From Tatumella sp. JGM91 (GTDB lineage: Bacteria > Pseudomonadota > Gammaproteobacteria > Enterobacterales > Enterobacteriaceae), in contig NZ_JAERJP010000008.1 in NCBI RefSeq assembly GCF_018257575.1, forward strand, positions 62,188 through 126,187: a DNA stretch of 64,000 nt. Direction: 5' to 3'. A program made the position numbers and the translations under genes. Positions 54,879-64,000 of the stretch are shown piece by piece (the stretch's first letter is position 1; the number at the start of each line of letters is the position of its first letter). The notes below the pieces were generated by a model. The model worked only from the letters and a program-made list of their open reading frames with translations. It ran no database searches and was not told where the DNA came from.

Positions 54879-56810
54879 TCAGTTATCACGATGTACAAAT
54901 TTAACCGGTAAGGGTGGCGCAATATAATCACCTTGTCCACCGCTAACCCCTAAATTTACCAGCGTCAGCCACTCTTCCTGTGTCCTGATCCCGGTAGCAA
55001 AGACTAATGTCGAACTGGAAAGGCAACTCTCTGCCAGACTGCTGACCAGTAACTGATTTTCAGGACGCCGGTCGATATTACGTACCAGCCCGGAGTCCAG
55101 TTTGACGATCTCTGGTTTCACCTGCTGTAAATAAGCACTGCTGACCAGTGTTTGCCCGGCCTGACTGACCACAATCCGGCACCCGAAGGCTGTCAGTCCA
55201 CGCAAAACAGGCAGTAACCGGCAAATATGTTGACCGACATCTGCTTCAGCAAGTTCAAATAAAAAGTGTTTTCTTTGCGGCTGGGGGACATGTAATAGCA
55301 TCTTATACAGCCATTGCACAAAAGAACCCTGTAACAAAGCATCTGTTGTCAGCGGGAATGACCATGCCTCTGGTTTGCCCGCCGCAGACAAGCTAATGAT
55401 CTTCGTTAGCAACTGACGATCCCAGCAGGCAGCCATCCCCATATCGCAGACCAGCGGCATATACTCTGCCGCTAAAATATATTTTTTATCTTCTTTAATC
55501 CGTCCCTGAAGCGCCCGGTGGTGCACCTTTCCCTGCAAGTCAGTCACCGCTTTCTGATATAATCGCGGCCCGCCCTGCTGATAGGTTTTATCGAGCAATG
55601 TCCGCCAGCGTACGCTGCCACGGCCCATAGCGACGGCATGACTTTCTTCCACAGCCCAGTTATTCCCGCCCAGCAGCGTTGCCCTGCGCATAGCGATATG
55701 TAGCTGCTCCATCACTCCGGCTACTGACTGACCACGCCGCCAGTCACTGATCGCAATATGAATAAAATCTTCTTTATCATAATGATGCAGAGGCACCAGC
55801 GCGTCTGCCGCAGTCAGTAACTTAGCCGCAATGCTTTCAGCATCTTTCAGTGAACGATGCGGCAGCAGTACCGCATAATCCTGCTGAAAATAGCGGGCCA
55901 GTAATGCTCCGGGGTAGCAGGAGAGCAAAGCCGATATCCCATGCAAAAATTCGAACAGCCGCTGATTATCATCCTGGCCGCAGTTTCCTGTGCCGGGCAA
56001 ATCAGCTTCGGAAAACCGAATCATCATGATACAGCCATGGTCACTGGCCTCTTCCTGTGTATCCAGTAAGGTGGCAAAACGATTATCAAAAAACAGCCGG
56101 TTATGCAGACCGCTTTCCGTATCCAGTGATGCAAATTCACGGATAAGCTTGTCAATCCTTGCCCGCCGGACCCCGGCCTGCTCTATTTCCTGTAATAAAC
56201 GGTCCAGCGCCTGACCAATACCTGCTGGCCACTCTCCGCGATCCCCTTTCACTCCCGCAGAACGTTCTCCCTGTAATATCCGCCGGGTACGGGCTTCGAG
56301 TAAGGCAACACCCGTTGACTGCCGCAGTAACCAGAAATGCAATAACACCAGTAATACAGACATCACCAGCACGACAATACCCATAAAGACAAATGTTGAT
56401 ATTCCGATAAACGAACGCAGCCAGGTCCAGGCCGGATTAAGCATCGCAATACGCAATGTCAGAGAAGGATGGTAAAGCAACGGGGCAGAAAAAGAGTAAA
56501 ACTGATTGGGCGTATCTTCAACCAGCGGAACTTCATGACGGCTCAGGGAAAGTACCGCCTGCTTACCATCATATAACTCGAGCTTTTCAATATTGACGAC
56601 CGGCATAATGCCACGCAGCCATGGCTCCATTTCTGCCGGGGTATGGTTAAACAAGGACTGATCCACGGAGGTTGTCAGTGTATTAAACTGATGCTTAATT
56701 CTCTCTTTATTCAGCCATAGAAAACTGGCAATACACCCTGATAACATCAGTAGCATCGCCAGCATACTGACGAAAGTAATCACAGCGGTAAGGCGGGCTG
56801 TTGAACGCAT
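54879..56810 (-). CDS. csrD: RNase E specificity factor CsrD
   Basis: Membrane-bound protein (643 residues) that targets the sRNAs CsrB and CsrC for RNase E decay and so raises free CsrA. Two N-terminal transmembrane helices (about 9-32 and 128-158) flank a periplasmic loop, followed by a HAMP-like region, a degenerate GGDEF domain (YFQQDYAVLLPHR in place of GGDEF) and a degenerate EAL domain (ELAEADVGQHI). The ATG at 56810 is chosen by homology; nine codons upstream are extra. It diverges from msrP. Confidence 0.92.
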   Translation of the reverse strand: MRSTARLTAVITFVSMLAMLLMLSGCIASFLWLNKERIKHQFNTLTTSVDQSLFNHTPAEMEPWLRGIMPVVNIEKLELYDGKQAVLSLSRHEVPLVEDTPNQFYSFSAPLLYHPSLTLRIAMLNPAWTWLRSFIGISTFVFMGIVVLVMSVLLVLLHFWLLRQSTGVALLEARTRRILQGERSAGVKGDRGEWPAGIGQALDRLLQEIEQAGVRRARIDKLIREFASLDTESGLHNRLFFDNRFATLLDTQEEASDHGCIMMIRFSEADLPGTGNCGQDDNQRLFEFLHGISALLSCYPGALLARYFQQDYAVLLPHRSLKDAESIAAKLLTAADALVPLHHYDKEDFIHIAISDWRRGQSVAGVMEQLHIAMRRATLLGGNNWAVEESHAVAMGRGSVRWRTLLDKTYQQGGPRLYQKAVTDLQGKVHHRALQGRIKEDKKYILAAEYMPLVCDMGMAACWDRQLLTKIISLSAAGKPEAWSFPLTTDALLQGSFVQWLYKMLLHVPQPQRKHFLFELAEADVGQHICRLLPVLRGLTAFGCRIVVSQAGQTLVSSAYLQQVKPEIVKLDSGLVRNIDRRPENQLLVSSLAESCLSSSTLVFATGIRTQEEWLTLVNLGVSGGQGDYIAPPLPVKFVHRDN

Positions 56811-57046
56811 CCATGTGCTCCCTGAGACAATGTCCATAAGACATTCACCACTCCGGGCGAATGTTCGGACAAAAATACCACATTGCTGCCAGCGAAACAG
56901 TGATAGTCCGTGGCAAATACATTTTTTTTACACTATTCGTTTTCACAGCCCCGGACATTGAGGATAGGATAAATACTGTCCCGGCGAGTACCACCGCTGA
57001 TAAATACCTTATGCCCACCTGAATTTTCCTAAAGGAAGCCCTGACG

Positions 57047-58051
57047 ATGCGAAATCCTTTCAAAGAATCGGACGTTACTCCCGAACAGGTATTTAATCGT
57101 TCCCGTCGTGAGCTGCTGAAAATACTGGGGATCAGCGGTGCAGCCCTGACGCTCCCCGCGACCGCCAGGGCCGGGCTGTCCGACTGGCTTACGGGTTTAT
57201 CTGCGCCCCCTTCGCCGGTAACCGATACCCGCCCGATAGATTTTTCGTCTCCCGCCGAATGGCAGGCTGGATTACCCCTGACGCCGGAGAATAAGGTCGA
57301 AGGTTATAATAACTTTTACGAATTCGGGATGGATAAAGCTGACCCGGCAGCTAACGCCAGCCATTTTAAAACGTCCCCCTGGCAAATCACTGTCGATGGT
57401 GAGGTATCCAGACCCGTCACCCTCAGCATGGAAGATATTTTTAAAAAATTCCCGATGGAACAACGGATTTACCGCATGCGTTGTGTTGAAGCCTGGTCAA
57501 TGGTCGTACCATGGATAGGGTTCAGTCTGGCCTCACTGCTTAAACTCGCCGATCCCACCAGCCATGCCCGATATGTCGCTTTTCAGACCCTGTATGATCC
57601 ACAGCAGATGCCCGGCCAGCGGGAGGGGCTGAACAGTGCCGGACTGCAGTATCCTTATGTGGAAGGTCTGCGACTGGATGAAGCCATGCATCCGCTGACC
57701 TTATTAACCACCGGTGTCTACGGGAAAACCCTGCCCCCGCAAAACGGTGCACCACTCAGACTGATCGTTCCGTGGAAATATGGTTTTAAAGGTATTAAAT
57801 CGATAGTAAAAATCAGCCTGACCCGTGAACAACCACCAACAACCTGGAACCTGCTGGCTGCCGATGAGTATGGCTTTTATGCCAACGTTAACCCGCATGT
57901 TGATCACCCTCGCTGGTCACAGGCAACTGAGCGCGTTATTGGTGCTGGCGGACTTTTCGATGTCACCCGCCAGCCAACCCGAATGTTTAACGGCTATGCC
58001 AGCGAAGTGGCCGGTCTCTACCAGGGCATGGATTTACGGAGAAACTTTTAA
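57047..58051 (+). CDS. msrP: Periplasmic methionine sulfoxide reductase catalytic subunit MsrP
   Basis: Molybdopterin enzyme (334 residues) that repairs oxidised methionines of periplasmic proteins. A twin-arginine signal ([10 protein letters not shown], about 19-28; cleavage near ARA) directs Tat export of the folded protein. The Mo-binding Cys146 is in [15 protein letters not shown]. The stop TAA shares its last A with the msrQ ATG. Confidence 0.96.
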   Translation: MRNPFKESDVTPEQVFNRSRRELLKILGISGAALTLPATARAGLSDWLTGLSAPPSPVTDTRPIDFSSPAEWQAGLPLTPENKVEGYNNFYEFGMDKADPAANASHFKTSPWQITVDGEVSRPVTLSMEDIFKKFPMEQRIYRMRCVEAWSMVVPWIGFSLASLLKLADPTSHARYVAFQTLYDPQQMPGQREGLNSAGLQYPYVEGLRLDEAMHPLTLLTTGVYGKTLPPQNGAPLRLIVPWKYGFKGIKSIVKISLTREQPPTTWNLLAADEYGFYANVNPHVDHPRWSQATERVIGAGGLFDVTRQPTRMFNGYASEVAGLYQGMDLRRNF

Positions 58052-58665
58052 TGGCGAACCGGGAACGCAAAGCGTCTGTAAAATTGCTGATCGTCAAAGG
58101 TTTGTTACATCTTCTTGCTTTTAGCCCGTTTATCTATCTGCTGCTGGCGGTACGTGCCGGAGCATTCAGTGCCGACCCGGCAAAAGACATTCAGCAATTC
58201 ACCGGGCTGACCGGGTTAAAACTCCTGACAGTCACCCTGCTGATCAGCCCTTTGTCCCGCTGGTTTCACCAGCCTCTGCTGTTGCGCTGCCGGCGGCTTA
58301 TCGGATTATGGTGCTTCGCCTGGGCTACCCTGCATCTGCTCAGCTACTATTTTCTTGAACTTGGCAGCGGTAATTTAGCGTTACTGGCTCAGGAAATTAT
58401 TCGCCGCCCCTATCTGACCCTCGGGATGCTCAGCTGGGTCGTCTTGTTATTACTGGCCGCGACATCCTTTTACAGAATACAACGGCGGATGGGAAAACGC
58501 TGGCAGCAACTGCATAATTGTATTTATCTGCCGGCAATTCTGGTGCCGCTGCATTATCTGTGGTCAGTGAAAGCCTGGCCCCTGCAACCTTTTATCTGGC
58601 TGACACTGGCGCTGTTACTCTGTGTCTTGCGTTCCCGGAAATTACTGCGAAAAACTCACCTTTGA
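58051..58665 (+). CDS. msrQ: Heme-binding membrane subunit MsrQ
   Basis: Inner-membrane b-type cytochrome (204 residues) that passes electrons from quinones or flavin reductase to MsrP. Six or so helices; conserved histidines in [18 protein letters not shown] and PLHYLW, likely heme ligands. Overlaps msrP by one base. Confidence 0.94.
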   Translation: MANRERKASVKLLIVKGLLHLLAFSPFIYLLLAVRAGAFSADPAKDIQQFTGLTGLKLLTVTLLISPLSRWFHQPLLLRCRRLIGLWCFAWATLHLLSYYFLELGSGNLALLAQEIIRRPYLTLGMLSWVVLLLLAATSFYRIQRRMGKRWQQLHNCIYLPAILVPLHYLWSVKAWPLQPFIWLTLALLLCVLRSRKLLRKTHL

Positions 58666-58894
58666 AATTATCTGATTGGCTTCTTACGCTAATTTCTGTT
58701 AAAAAGCTCCGCAGAGTGACAAGTAACTAAACTTCGCAGATAAAACGACTATTGTGCGGCGAATTGCGACGAAACAGGTATACTTAAAAAAATCCCCCTG
58801 CAATAGCACCTCTTTTTCACCAGAATGGGTGACAAATGATTACAGGGAGAGTATTTTACGCGATGTCTTTATTATTGCAGGAGATAGCTACACG

Positions 58895-59347
58895 ATGGCT
58901 GATAACTTTCATATTTTAGTTCTGCAAGGTCCGAACCTTAATTTGCTGGGAACCCGTGAACCTGAGACCTATGGTCACATGACACTACAGGATATTACCC
59001 GCCAGTTAGACCAGACCGCACAGCAACTTAATGTGAAACTGAGTCACCTGCAATCGAATGCGGAATATCAGTTGATTGACCGTATTCATGAGGCAAAAGG
59101 CAATGTGGATTTCATTATTATTAATCCTGCCGCATTTACGCACACCAGCGTAGCCCTGCGTGATGCATTGCTGGCGGTAAGTGTCCCTTTCATCGAAGTG
59201 CATCTCAGTAATGTGCATGCCCGTGAAACTTTCCGTCATCACTCATATCTGTCTGATATTGCTGTTGGCGTCATCTGCGGATTAGGCGCCGACGGGTACA
59301 GCTGGGCTTTACAAACGGCAGTTAAACGCCTGTCAAATTCAAATTAA
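58895..59347 (+). CDS. aroQ: Type II 3-dehydroquinate dehydratase AroQ
   Basis: Third step of the shikimate pathway. 150 residues; [17 protein letters not shown] at about 11-27 carries the active-site Tyr26, and later motifs are [17 protein letters not shown] and [19 protein letters not shown]. coli K-12 uses the unrelated type I enzyme AroD. The ATG at 58895 follows AGGAGA; the frame runs 47 codons further upstream without homology. In 58666-58894 a promoter for aroQ-accBC is expected; TATACT at 58776 is a candidate -10. Confidence 0.95.
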   Translation: MADNFHILVLQGPNLNLLGTREPETYGHMTLQDITRQLDQTAQQLNVKLSHLQSNAEYQLIDRIHEAKGNVDFIIINPAAFTHTSVALRDALLAVSVPFIEVHLSNVHARETFRHHSYLSDIAVGVICGLGADGYSWALQTAVKRLSNSN

Positions 59348-59368
59348 ACAGAGTACGGAACCACACTC

Positions 59369-59836
59369 ATGGATATTCGTAAGATTAAAAAACTGATCGA
59401 ACTTGTTGAAGAATCCGGCATCGCCGAGCTCGAGATTTCTGAAGGTGAAGAATCAGTTCGCATCAGTCGCTCACCTGCAAATATGGGCTACCCGGTTATG
59501 CAGCAGGCCTACGCAGCACCATTAGCCCCTGCGCCTGCCGCTGCACCAGCAGCCGCTGTTGCGCCAGTCGCAGAGCCAGCAGCAGCCAGCAACGAAATCA
59601 GTGGCCACATTGTGCGTTCACCGATGGTAGGGACCTTCTACCGCACGCCAAGCCCGGACGCTAAAGCTTTTGTTGAGGTCGGACAAAAAGTGACCGCCGG
59701 TGAAACTCTGTGCATCGTTGAAGCAATGAAAATGATGAACCAGATCGAAGCCGACAAGTCCGGTGTTGTCAAAGCTATCCTGGTAGAAAGCGGCCAACCT
59801 GTTGAATTTGACGAGCCACTGGTCGTCATCGAATAA
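59369..59836 (+). CDS. accB: Biotin carboxyl carrier protein of acetyl-CoA carboxylase
   Basis: 155 residues: N-terminal domain, Ala/Pro-rich flexible linker (about 49-72), and biotinyl domain with Lys121 in [11 protein letters not shown]. Carries carboxyl groups from biotin carboxylase to the transferase in the first step of fatty acid synthesis. Cotranscribed with accC, ten bases apart. Confidence 0.98.
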   Translation: MDIRKIKKLIELVEESGIAELEISEGEESVRISRSPANMGYPVMQQAYAAPLAPAPAAAPAAAVAPVAEPAAASNEISGHIVRSPMVGTFYRTPSPDAKAFVEVGQKVTAGETLCIVEAMKMMNQIEADKSGVVKAILVESGQPVEFDEPLVVIE

Positions 59837-59846
59837 CGAGGCAACC

Positions 59847-61196
59847 ATGCTGGAAAAATTAGTTATTGCTAACCGCGGCGAAATTGCTCTGCGTATTTTA
59901 CGTGCCTGTAAAGAACTGGGCATTAAAACCGTTGCAGTACATTCCACCGCGGACCGTGACTTAAAACACGTACTGCTGGCAGACGAAACCGTATGTATTG
60001 GTCCTGCCCAGTCCGTAAAAAGCTATCTGAATATTCCTGCGCTGATTTCTGCTGCAGAAATCACCGGTGCGGATGCTATCCATCCGGGGTATGGCTTTTT
60101 ATCTGAAAACGCTGATTTTGCAGAACAGGTTGAACGCTCAGGCTTTATTTTCGTTGGCCCGAAAGCCGATACCATTCGCCTGATGGGCGATAAAGTCTCT
60201 GCAATCCATGCCATGAAAAAAGCAGGTGTACCTTGCGTGCCGGGTTCCGATGGATTCCTTGGCGATGACATGGACAAAAACCGCGAAATCGCTAAACGTA
60301 TCGGTTATCCGATTATCGTTAAAGCTTCCGGCGGCGGCGGCGGGCGTGGTATGCGTGTCGTCCGTGGCGAAAAAGATCTGGAACAGTCGATTAATATGAC
60401 CCGTGCGGAAGCAAAAGCTGCTTTCAATAACGATATGGTCTATATGGAAAAATACCTGGAAAATCCTCGCCACGTCGAGATCCAGGTCCTGGCTGACGGT
60501 CAGGGCAATGCCATTTATCTGGCAGAGCGTGACTGTTCTATGCAACGTCGCCATCAGAAAGTCGTGGAAGAAGCACCGGCTCCGGGGATCAGCGCGGAAC
60601 TGCGTAAATTTATCGGTACCCGCTGTACTCAGGCGTGTATTGATATCGGTTATCGCGGTGCAGGAACCTTTGAGTTCTTATTTGAAAACGGCGAATTTTA
60701 TTTCATCGAAATGAATACCCGTATTCAGGTAGAACATCCGGTAACGGAAATGATCACCGGTGTTGATCTTATCAAAGAGCAATTACGTATTGCCGCCGGT
60801 CTGCCTCTGGCGATTAAGCAGGATGATGTGGTGGTCAGCGGACATGCGATTGAGTGTCGTATTAACGCAGAAGACCCGAATACCTTCCTGCCTAGCCCGG
60901 GTAAAATTACGCGTTTCCATGCGCCGGGTGGTTTTGGTGTGCGCTGGGAGTCGCATATTTACTCCGGCTATTCCGTGCCTCCTTACTACGACTCAATGAT
61001 TGGTAAACTCATCACTTACGGTGAAACCCGCGAAGTTGCTATCTCCCGCATGATCAATGCGCTGGGTGAGCTAATCATTGATGGTATTAAAACTAATATC
61101 GATCTGCAGTTAAAAATTATGGCCGATGAGCATTTCCAGGCCGGTGGAACCAATATCCACTATCTGGAGAAAAAGCTGGGGCTGCAGGAAAAATAA
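59847..61196 (+). CDS. accC: Biotin carboxylase subunit of acetyl-CoA carboxylase
   Basis: ATP-dependent carboxylation of the AccB biotin. 449 residues, the usual length: N-terminal [15 protein letters not shown]-grasp glycine-rich loop [12 protein letters not shown], catalytic [14 protein letters not shown]. The ATG at 59847 has GAGG nine bases upstream; the 15 extra codons upstream overlap accB. Confidence 0.98.
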   Translation: MLEKLVIANRGEIALRILRACKELGIKTVAVHSTADRDLKHVLLADETVCIGPAQSVKSYLNIPALISAAEITGADAIHPGYGFLSENADFAEQVERSGFIFVGPKADTIRLMGDKVSAIHAMKKAGVPCVPGSDGFLGDDMDKNREIAKRIGYPIIVKASGGGGGRGMRVVRGEKDLEQSINMTRAEAKAAFNNDMVYMEKYLENPRHVEIQVLADGQGNAIYLAERDCSMQRRHQKVVEEAPAPGISAELRKFIGTRCTQACIDIGYRGAGTFEFLFENGEFYFIEMNTRIQVEHPVTEMITGVDLIKEQLRIAAGLPLAIKQDDVVVSGHAIECRINAEDPNTFLPSPGKITRFHAPGGFGVRWESHIYSGYSVPPYYDSMIGKLITYGETREVAISRMINALGELIIDGIKTNIDLQLKIMADEHFQAGGTNIHYLEKKLGLQEK

Positions 61197-61218
61197 TTTT
61201 TTCCTGAGTAAAATTCCA

Positions 61219-61241
61219 GGGCCGGATCTTCCGGCCTTTTT
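61219..61241 (+). terminator. Rho-independent terminator of accBC
   Basis: Stem GGCCGGA (61220-61226) / TCCGGCC (61230-61236), loop TCT, then T5. 23 bases after the accC stop and 26 before yhdT. Confidence 0.9.
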
Positions 61242-61266
61242 ATTTGCCTTATGGTTGAGGTTAGCC

Positions 61267-61509
61267 ATGGATTCCCGCTTTATACAAGCCAATAAAGAGG
61301 CCCGCTGGTCTGTATTACTGACCCTCGGCTGGCTGCTTGTCTGGTCTGTAAGCGCATGGCAGGGAGGAAATACCCCGGGAGTATTTGGTTTTCCCCGCTG
61401 GTTTGAATTATCCTGTCTGTTTGCTCCGTTGTTGTTCCTGTTGTTATGCGCCCTGATGATCCGCTTTCTGTTCCGCGATATTTCGCTGGAGGATGGCGAT
61501 GAACACTAA
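61267..61509 (+). CDS. yhdT: YhdT, small DUF997 membrane protein
   Basis: 80-residue inner-membrane protein with two helices (about 16-32 and 48-68), always upstream of panF in enterics. Function unknown. Its 3' end overlaps panF by 11 bases, so it may act with or modulate translation of PanF. Confidence 0.88.
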   Translation: MDSRFIQANKEARWSVLLTLGWLLVWSVSAWQGGNTPGVFGFPRWFELSCLFAPLLFLLLCALMIRFLFRDISLEDGDEH

Positions 61510-62956
61510 AATACTGATCCCGCTGCTGGCATATTTGTTAATCGTTGCCGCTATCTCTCTGTTTGCCGTTTATCAGCAGAAACGCGCTACGGGGACTTTT
61601 CTGAACGAATATTTCCTCGGCGGAAGGACCCTCGGCGGATTTTTGCTGGCAATGACACTGACCACCGCCTATATCAGCGCCAGTTCGTTTGTTGGCGGGC
61701 CGGGTGCCGCCTATAAATACGGACTTGGCTGGGTTTTTCTGGCAATGGTTCAGGTTCCCGCCGTCTGGTTATCTCTGGGGGTTCTGGGGAAGAAATTTGC
61801 TATTCTCGCCCGTCGCTACAATGCGGTAACCCTGAACGATATTCTGTATGCCCATTTCAGGAGTAGCCTGGTGGTCTGGCTGGCCAGTATTACCCTGCTA
61901 CTCGCCTTTATCGCGGTGATAACAGTACAGTTTATTGGTGGCGCAAGGCTGCTGGAAACGGTTGCCGGAGTCCCCTACAGCCAGGGATTACTGACTTTCG
62001 GCGGGGTGATCGCTTTGTATACCGCGCTGGGCGGATTCCGCGCCAGTGTACTGAATGATGCGATGCAGGGCATAGTGATGCTGGCAGGGACGTTCCTGCT
62101 GTTATTTGCCGTGATCCACGCAGCCGGCGGCCCGGCCCATGCAGTCGCGACACTGAAACAGATTAATCCGCAGCTGATCGACCCGCGGGGTGCAGGCAAT
62201 ATCATCACCGGACCGTTGTTAGTCTCCTTCACGGTACTGGTCTGCTTCGGGGTACTGGGGCTGCCAAACACGGCTATCCGCAGTATGTCCTATCGTGACA
62301 GTAAAGCGGTACACCGGGGGATCTTTATCGGGACCCTGGTGATGACCCTGCTGATGCTGGGTATGCACCTGGCAGGAGCTCTGGGCAGAGCGGTGATCCC
62401 TGACCTGCATATTCCTGACCTGGTTATCCCGACACTGATGATCAAAGTGTTACCGCCTTTTGCCGCAGGCATTTTTCTCGCCGCGCCGATGGCGGCCATC
62501 ATGTCGAACGTCAATGCCCACTTACTTCAGGCATCAGCGACCCTGATTAAAGATCTCTATCTGCGGGTATTACCGCAGCGTGCAGGCAATGAACGTCATT
62601 TGCGGCGTTTATCCACTCTGCTGACATTAGGGCTGGGTGTGCTGATGATACTGACTGCATGGCGGCCACCGGATATGCTTATCTGGATGAATCTGCTGGC
62701 ATTCGGCGCACTAGAAACAGTATTTCTCTGGCCACTGCTGCTGGGTTTATACTGGCAGTCTGCAAACGCTACCGGCGCTGTCAGTAGTATGCTGTGCGGA
62801 GCGGTCAGCTATACCCTGCTCGCCAGTTTTGATATTCACTGGTGGAATTTCCATCCGATAGTTCCGTCACTGTTACTGAGTCTGGCCGCGTTCCTGATTG
62901 GCAACCGGCTGGGTAAACCCGCACCTCAGGCGATGATGCCGGGTGCGAAGAAATAA
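61499..62956 (+). CDS. panF: Sodium/pantothenate symporter PanF
   Basis: Sodium:solute symporter (SSSF) of 485 residues with about 13 helices that takes up pantothenate, the precursor of coenzyme [21 protein letters not shown] and the SSF signature [20 protein letters not shown] are seen. The ATG at 61499 is chosen over 61493 because GGAGG at 61488-61492 then has proper spacing. Confidence 0.95.
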   Translation: MNTKILIPLLAYLLIVAAISLFAVYQQKRATGTFLNEYFLGGRTLGGFLLAMTLTTAYISASSFVGGPGAAYKYGLGWVFLAMVQVPAVWLSLGVLGKKFAILARRYNAVTLNDILYAHFRSSLVVWLASITLLLAFIAVITVQFIGGARLLETVAGVPYSQGLLTFGGVIALYTALGGFRASVLNDAMQGIVMLAGTFLLLFAVIHAAGGPAHAVATLKQINPQLIDPRGAGNIITGPLLVSFTVLVCFGVLGLPNTAIRSMSYRDSKAVHRGIFIGTLVMTLLMLGMHLAGALGRAVIPDLHIPDLVIPTLMIKVLPPFAAGIFLAAPMAAIMSNVNAHLLQASATLIKDLYLRVLPQRAGNERHLRRLSTLLTLGLGVLMILTAWRPPDMLIWMNLLAFGALETVFLWPLLLGLYWQSANATGAVSSMLCGAVSYTLLASFDIHWWNFHPIVPSLLLSLAAFLIGNRLGKPAPQAMMPGAKK

Positions 62957-62967
62957 AGAGATATGCT

Positions 62968-63849
62968 ATGCCCTGGATCCAGATAAAAATTAATACTTCC
63001 GGCACAGATGCGGAAGAAATTGGTGATGCACTGATTGAAACCGGTGCTGTTTCTGTCACTTTTGAAGATACTCATGATAATCCTGTCTATGAACCTATGC
63101 CGGGAGAAACTCCCTTGTGGGGCGATACGGATGCTATTGGTCTGTTTGATGCAGAAACGGATATGCAGCAGGTCGTTGCAATGCTGGCGCAGCATCCGCA
63201 ACTAGGTGACGGATTTCGCCATAAAATCGAACAGATAGAAGATAAAGACTGGGAACGCGAATGGATGGATAACTTCCACCCGATGTGCTTTGGTGAACGC
63301 CTGTGGATTTGTCCGAGCTGGCGTGAAGTCCCTGATCCTGATGCCGTGAATGTGATGCTGGATCCGGGTCTGGCATTTGGTACCGGCACCCACCCGACAA
63401 CATCGTTATGTCTGAGCTGGCTGGATAGTCAGGATCTGACGGGCAAGACAGTGATCGATTTTGGTTGCGGATCGGGGATCCTGGCGATCGCCGCCCTGAA
63501 ACTGGGGGCCAGCCATGCTATCGGGATTGATATCGATCCGCAGGCTATTCAGGCCAGCCGGGAAAATGCCAGCCGTAACGGTGTTTCTTCGCGGCTGGAT
63601 CTGTATCTGCCACATCAGCAGCCATCTGATTTAAAAGCCGATGTTGTGGTAGCCAATATTCTGGCAGGCCCGCTACGCGAACTGGCACCATTGATCAGTG
63701 TATTGCCTGAAACCGGCGGTAAGCTGGCCCTGTCCGGTATTCTGGCAAGCCAGGCTGAGGATGTTTGCGAAGCCTATGCGGATAAATTTGTGCTCGACCC
63801 CGTGGCAGAGAAAGAAGAGTGGTGCCGTATCACCGGCCAGCGCAGCTGA
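62968..63849 (+). CDS. prmA: Ribosomal protein L11 methyltransferase PrmA
   Basis: Trimethylates several amino groups of L11. 293 residues: N-terminal L11-recognition domain (about 1-55) and Rossmann methyltransferase domain with SAM motif [18 protein letters not shown] (about 165-182) and [10 protein letters not shown]. 11 bases after panF, so probably co-transcribed. In E. coli dusB-fis follows. Confidence 0.97.
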   Translation: MPWIQIKINTSGTDAEEIGDALIETGAVSVTFEDTHDNPVYEPMPGETPLWGDTDAIGLFDAETDMQQVVAMLAQHPQLGDGFRHKIEQIEDKDWEREWMDNFHPMCFGERLWICPSWREVPDPDAVNVMLDPGLAFGTGTHPTTSLCLSWLDSQDLTGKTVIDFGCGSGILAIAALKLGASHAIGIDIDPQAIQASRENASRNGVSSRLDLYLPHQQPSDLKADVVVANILAGPLRELAPLISVLPETGGKLALSGILASQAEDVCEAYADKFVLDPVAEKEEWCRITGQRS

Positions 63850-63858
63850 CTGACCACT

Positions 63859-63890
63859 GCACACTCCGGGGTAACCACCACAGAGTGTGC
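63859..63890 (+). terminator. Possible terminator of prmA
   Basis: Stem GCACACTC (63859-63866) / GAGTGTGC (63883-63890) with a 16-base loop, followed by a poor T-tract (TTTACCGTTATTTT). The last 110 bases of the window are AT-rich and probably belong to the dusB-fis promoter region, but no start codon can be assigned. Confidence 0.5.
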
Positions 63891-64000
63891 TTTACCGTTA
63901 TTTTCCGGCCCCGCACAGCACTGCTGATTTTTTACCTGATATCTGCCTTTTTATGGCAAATTTTATACTGCAGATATGCTGTAAATTATGTTTGTGACTG

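Noticed and set aside
54879-56810. CsrD as an active diguanylate cyclase or phosphodiesterase
   Set aside because: The GGDEF and EAL motifs are degenerate, as in E. coli CsrD, which binds RNA-decay factors instead.
59510-59590. Ala/Pro repeats in accB
   Set aside because: This is the usual flexible linker of the biotin carboxyl carrier protein.

Overview
The window is a chromosomal segment of a gammaproteobacterium of the order Enterobacterales. Nearly every protein aligns by eye with its Escherichia coli counterpart over full length, and most of the E. coli 3.3-3.4 Mb gene order is kept. The order csrD-msrP-msrQ-aroQ-accB-accC, GC content near 50% and several local gene losses point away from Escherichia itself, perhaps towards Erwiniaceae or a neighbouring family. 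The genus cannot be fixed from this sequence. No tRNA, rRNA, insertion sequence, prophage or CRISPR array was seen.

Left edge (1-3.4 kb): the end of an enterobactin-type siderophore operon, entE (cut by the window edge), entB, entA and entH, which make and load 2,3-dihydroxybenzoate. It runs into the convergent obgE, a position where E. coli has dacB. Next (3.4-9.1 kb) come obgE, rpmA and rplU (ribosome), ispB (quinone side chain), sfsB, murA and ibaG.

The envelope block (9.2-21 kb) holds mlaFEDCB (phospholipid retrograde transport), yrbG, kdsD-kdsC (Kdo synthesis), lptC-lptA-lptB (LPS export), rpoN (sigma-54), ptsN-rapZ-npr (nitrogen PTS and GlmZ control) and mtgA. The hpf gene normally found between rpoN and ptsN is absent. 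A long gap between mtgA and arcB carries a perfect FNR-type palindrome and the small RNA arcZ. Then follow arcB, a 749-base leader region, and gltB-gltD (glutamate synthase).

The centre (31-39.6 kb) holds sspA-sspB, rplM-rpsI with its leader, zapE, zapG, degQ-degS, argR and a yhcN-like gene. The mdh gene normally found between degS and argR is missing, and a perfect 11-copy heptanucleotide repeat lies just after argR. From 40 kb come aaeR/aaeXAB (aromatic acid efflux), then tldD, yhdP, rng, maf, mreD, mreC, mreB and csrD on the minus strand, and msrP-msrQ, aroQ, accB-accC, yhdT, panF and prmA on the plus strand, ending in front of the expected dusB-fis operon.

No new multi-gene system was found. 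The points worth following are small: the repeated loss of single genes from conserved operons (yhbE, hpf, elbB, yhcC, mdh), the non-coding gaps left in their place with regulatory-looking structure, and the heptamer tract.
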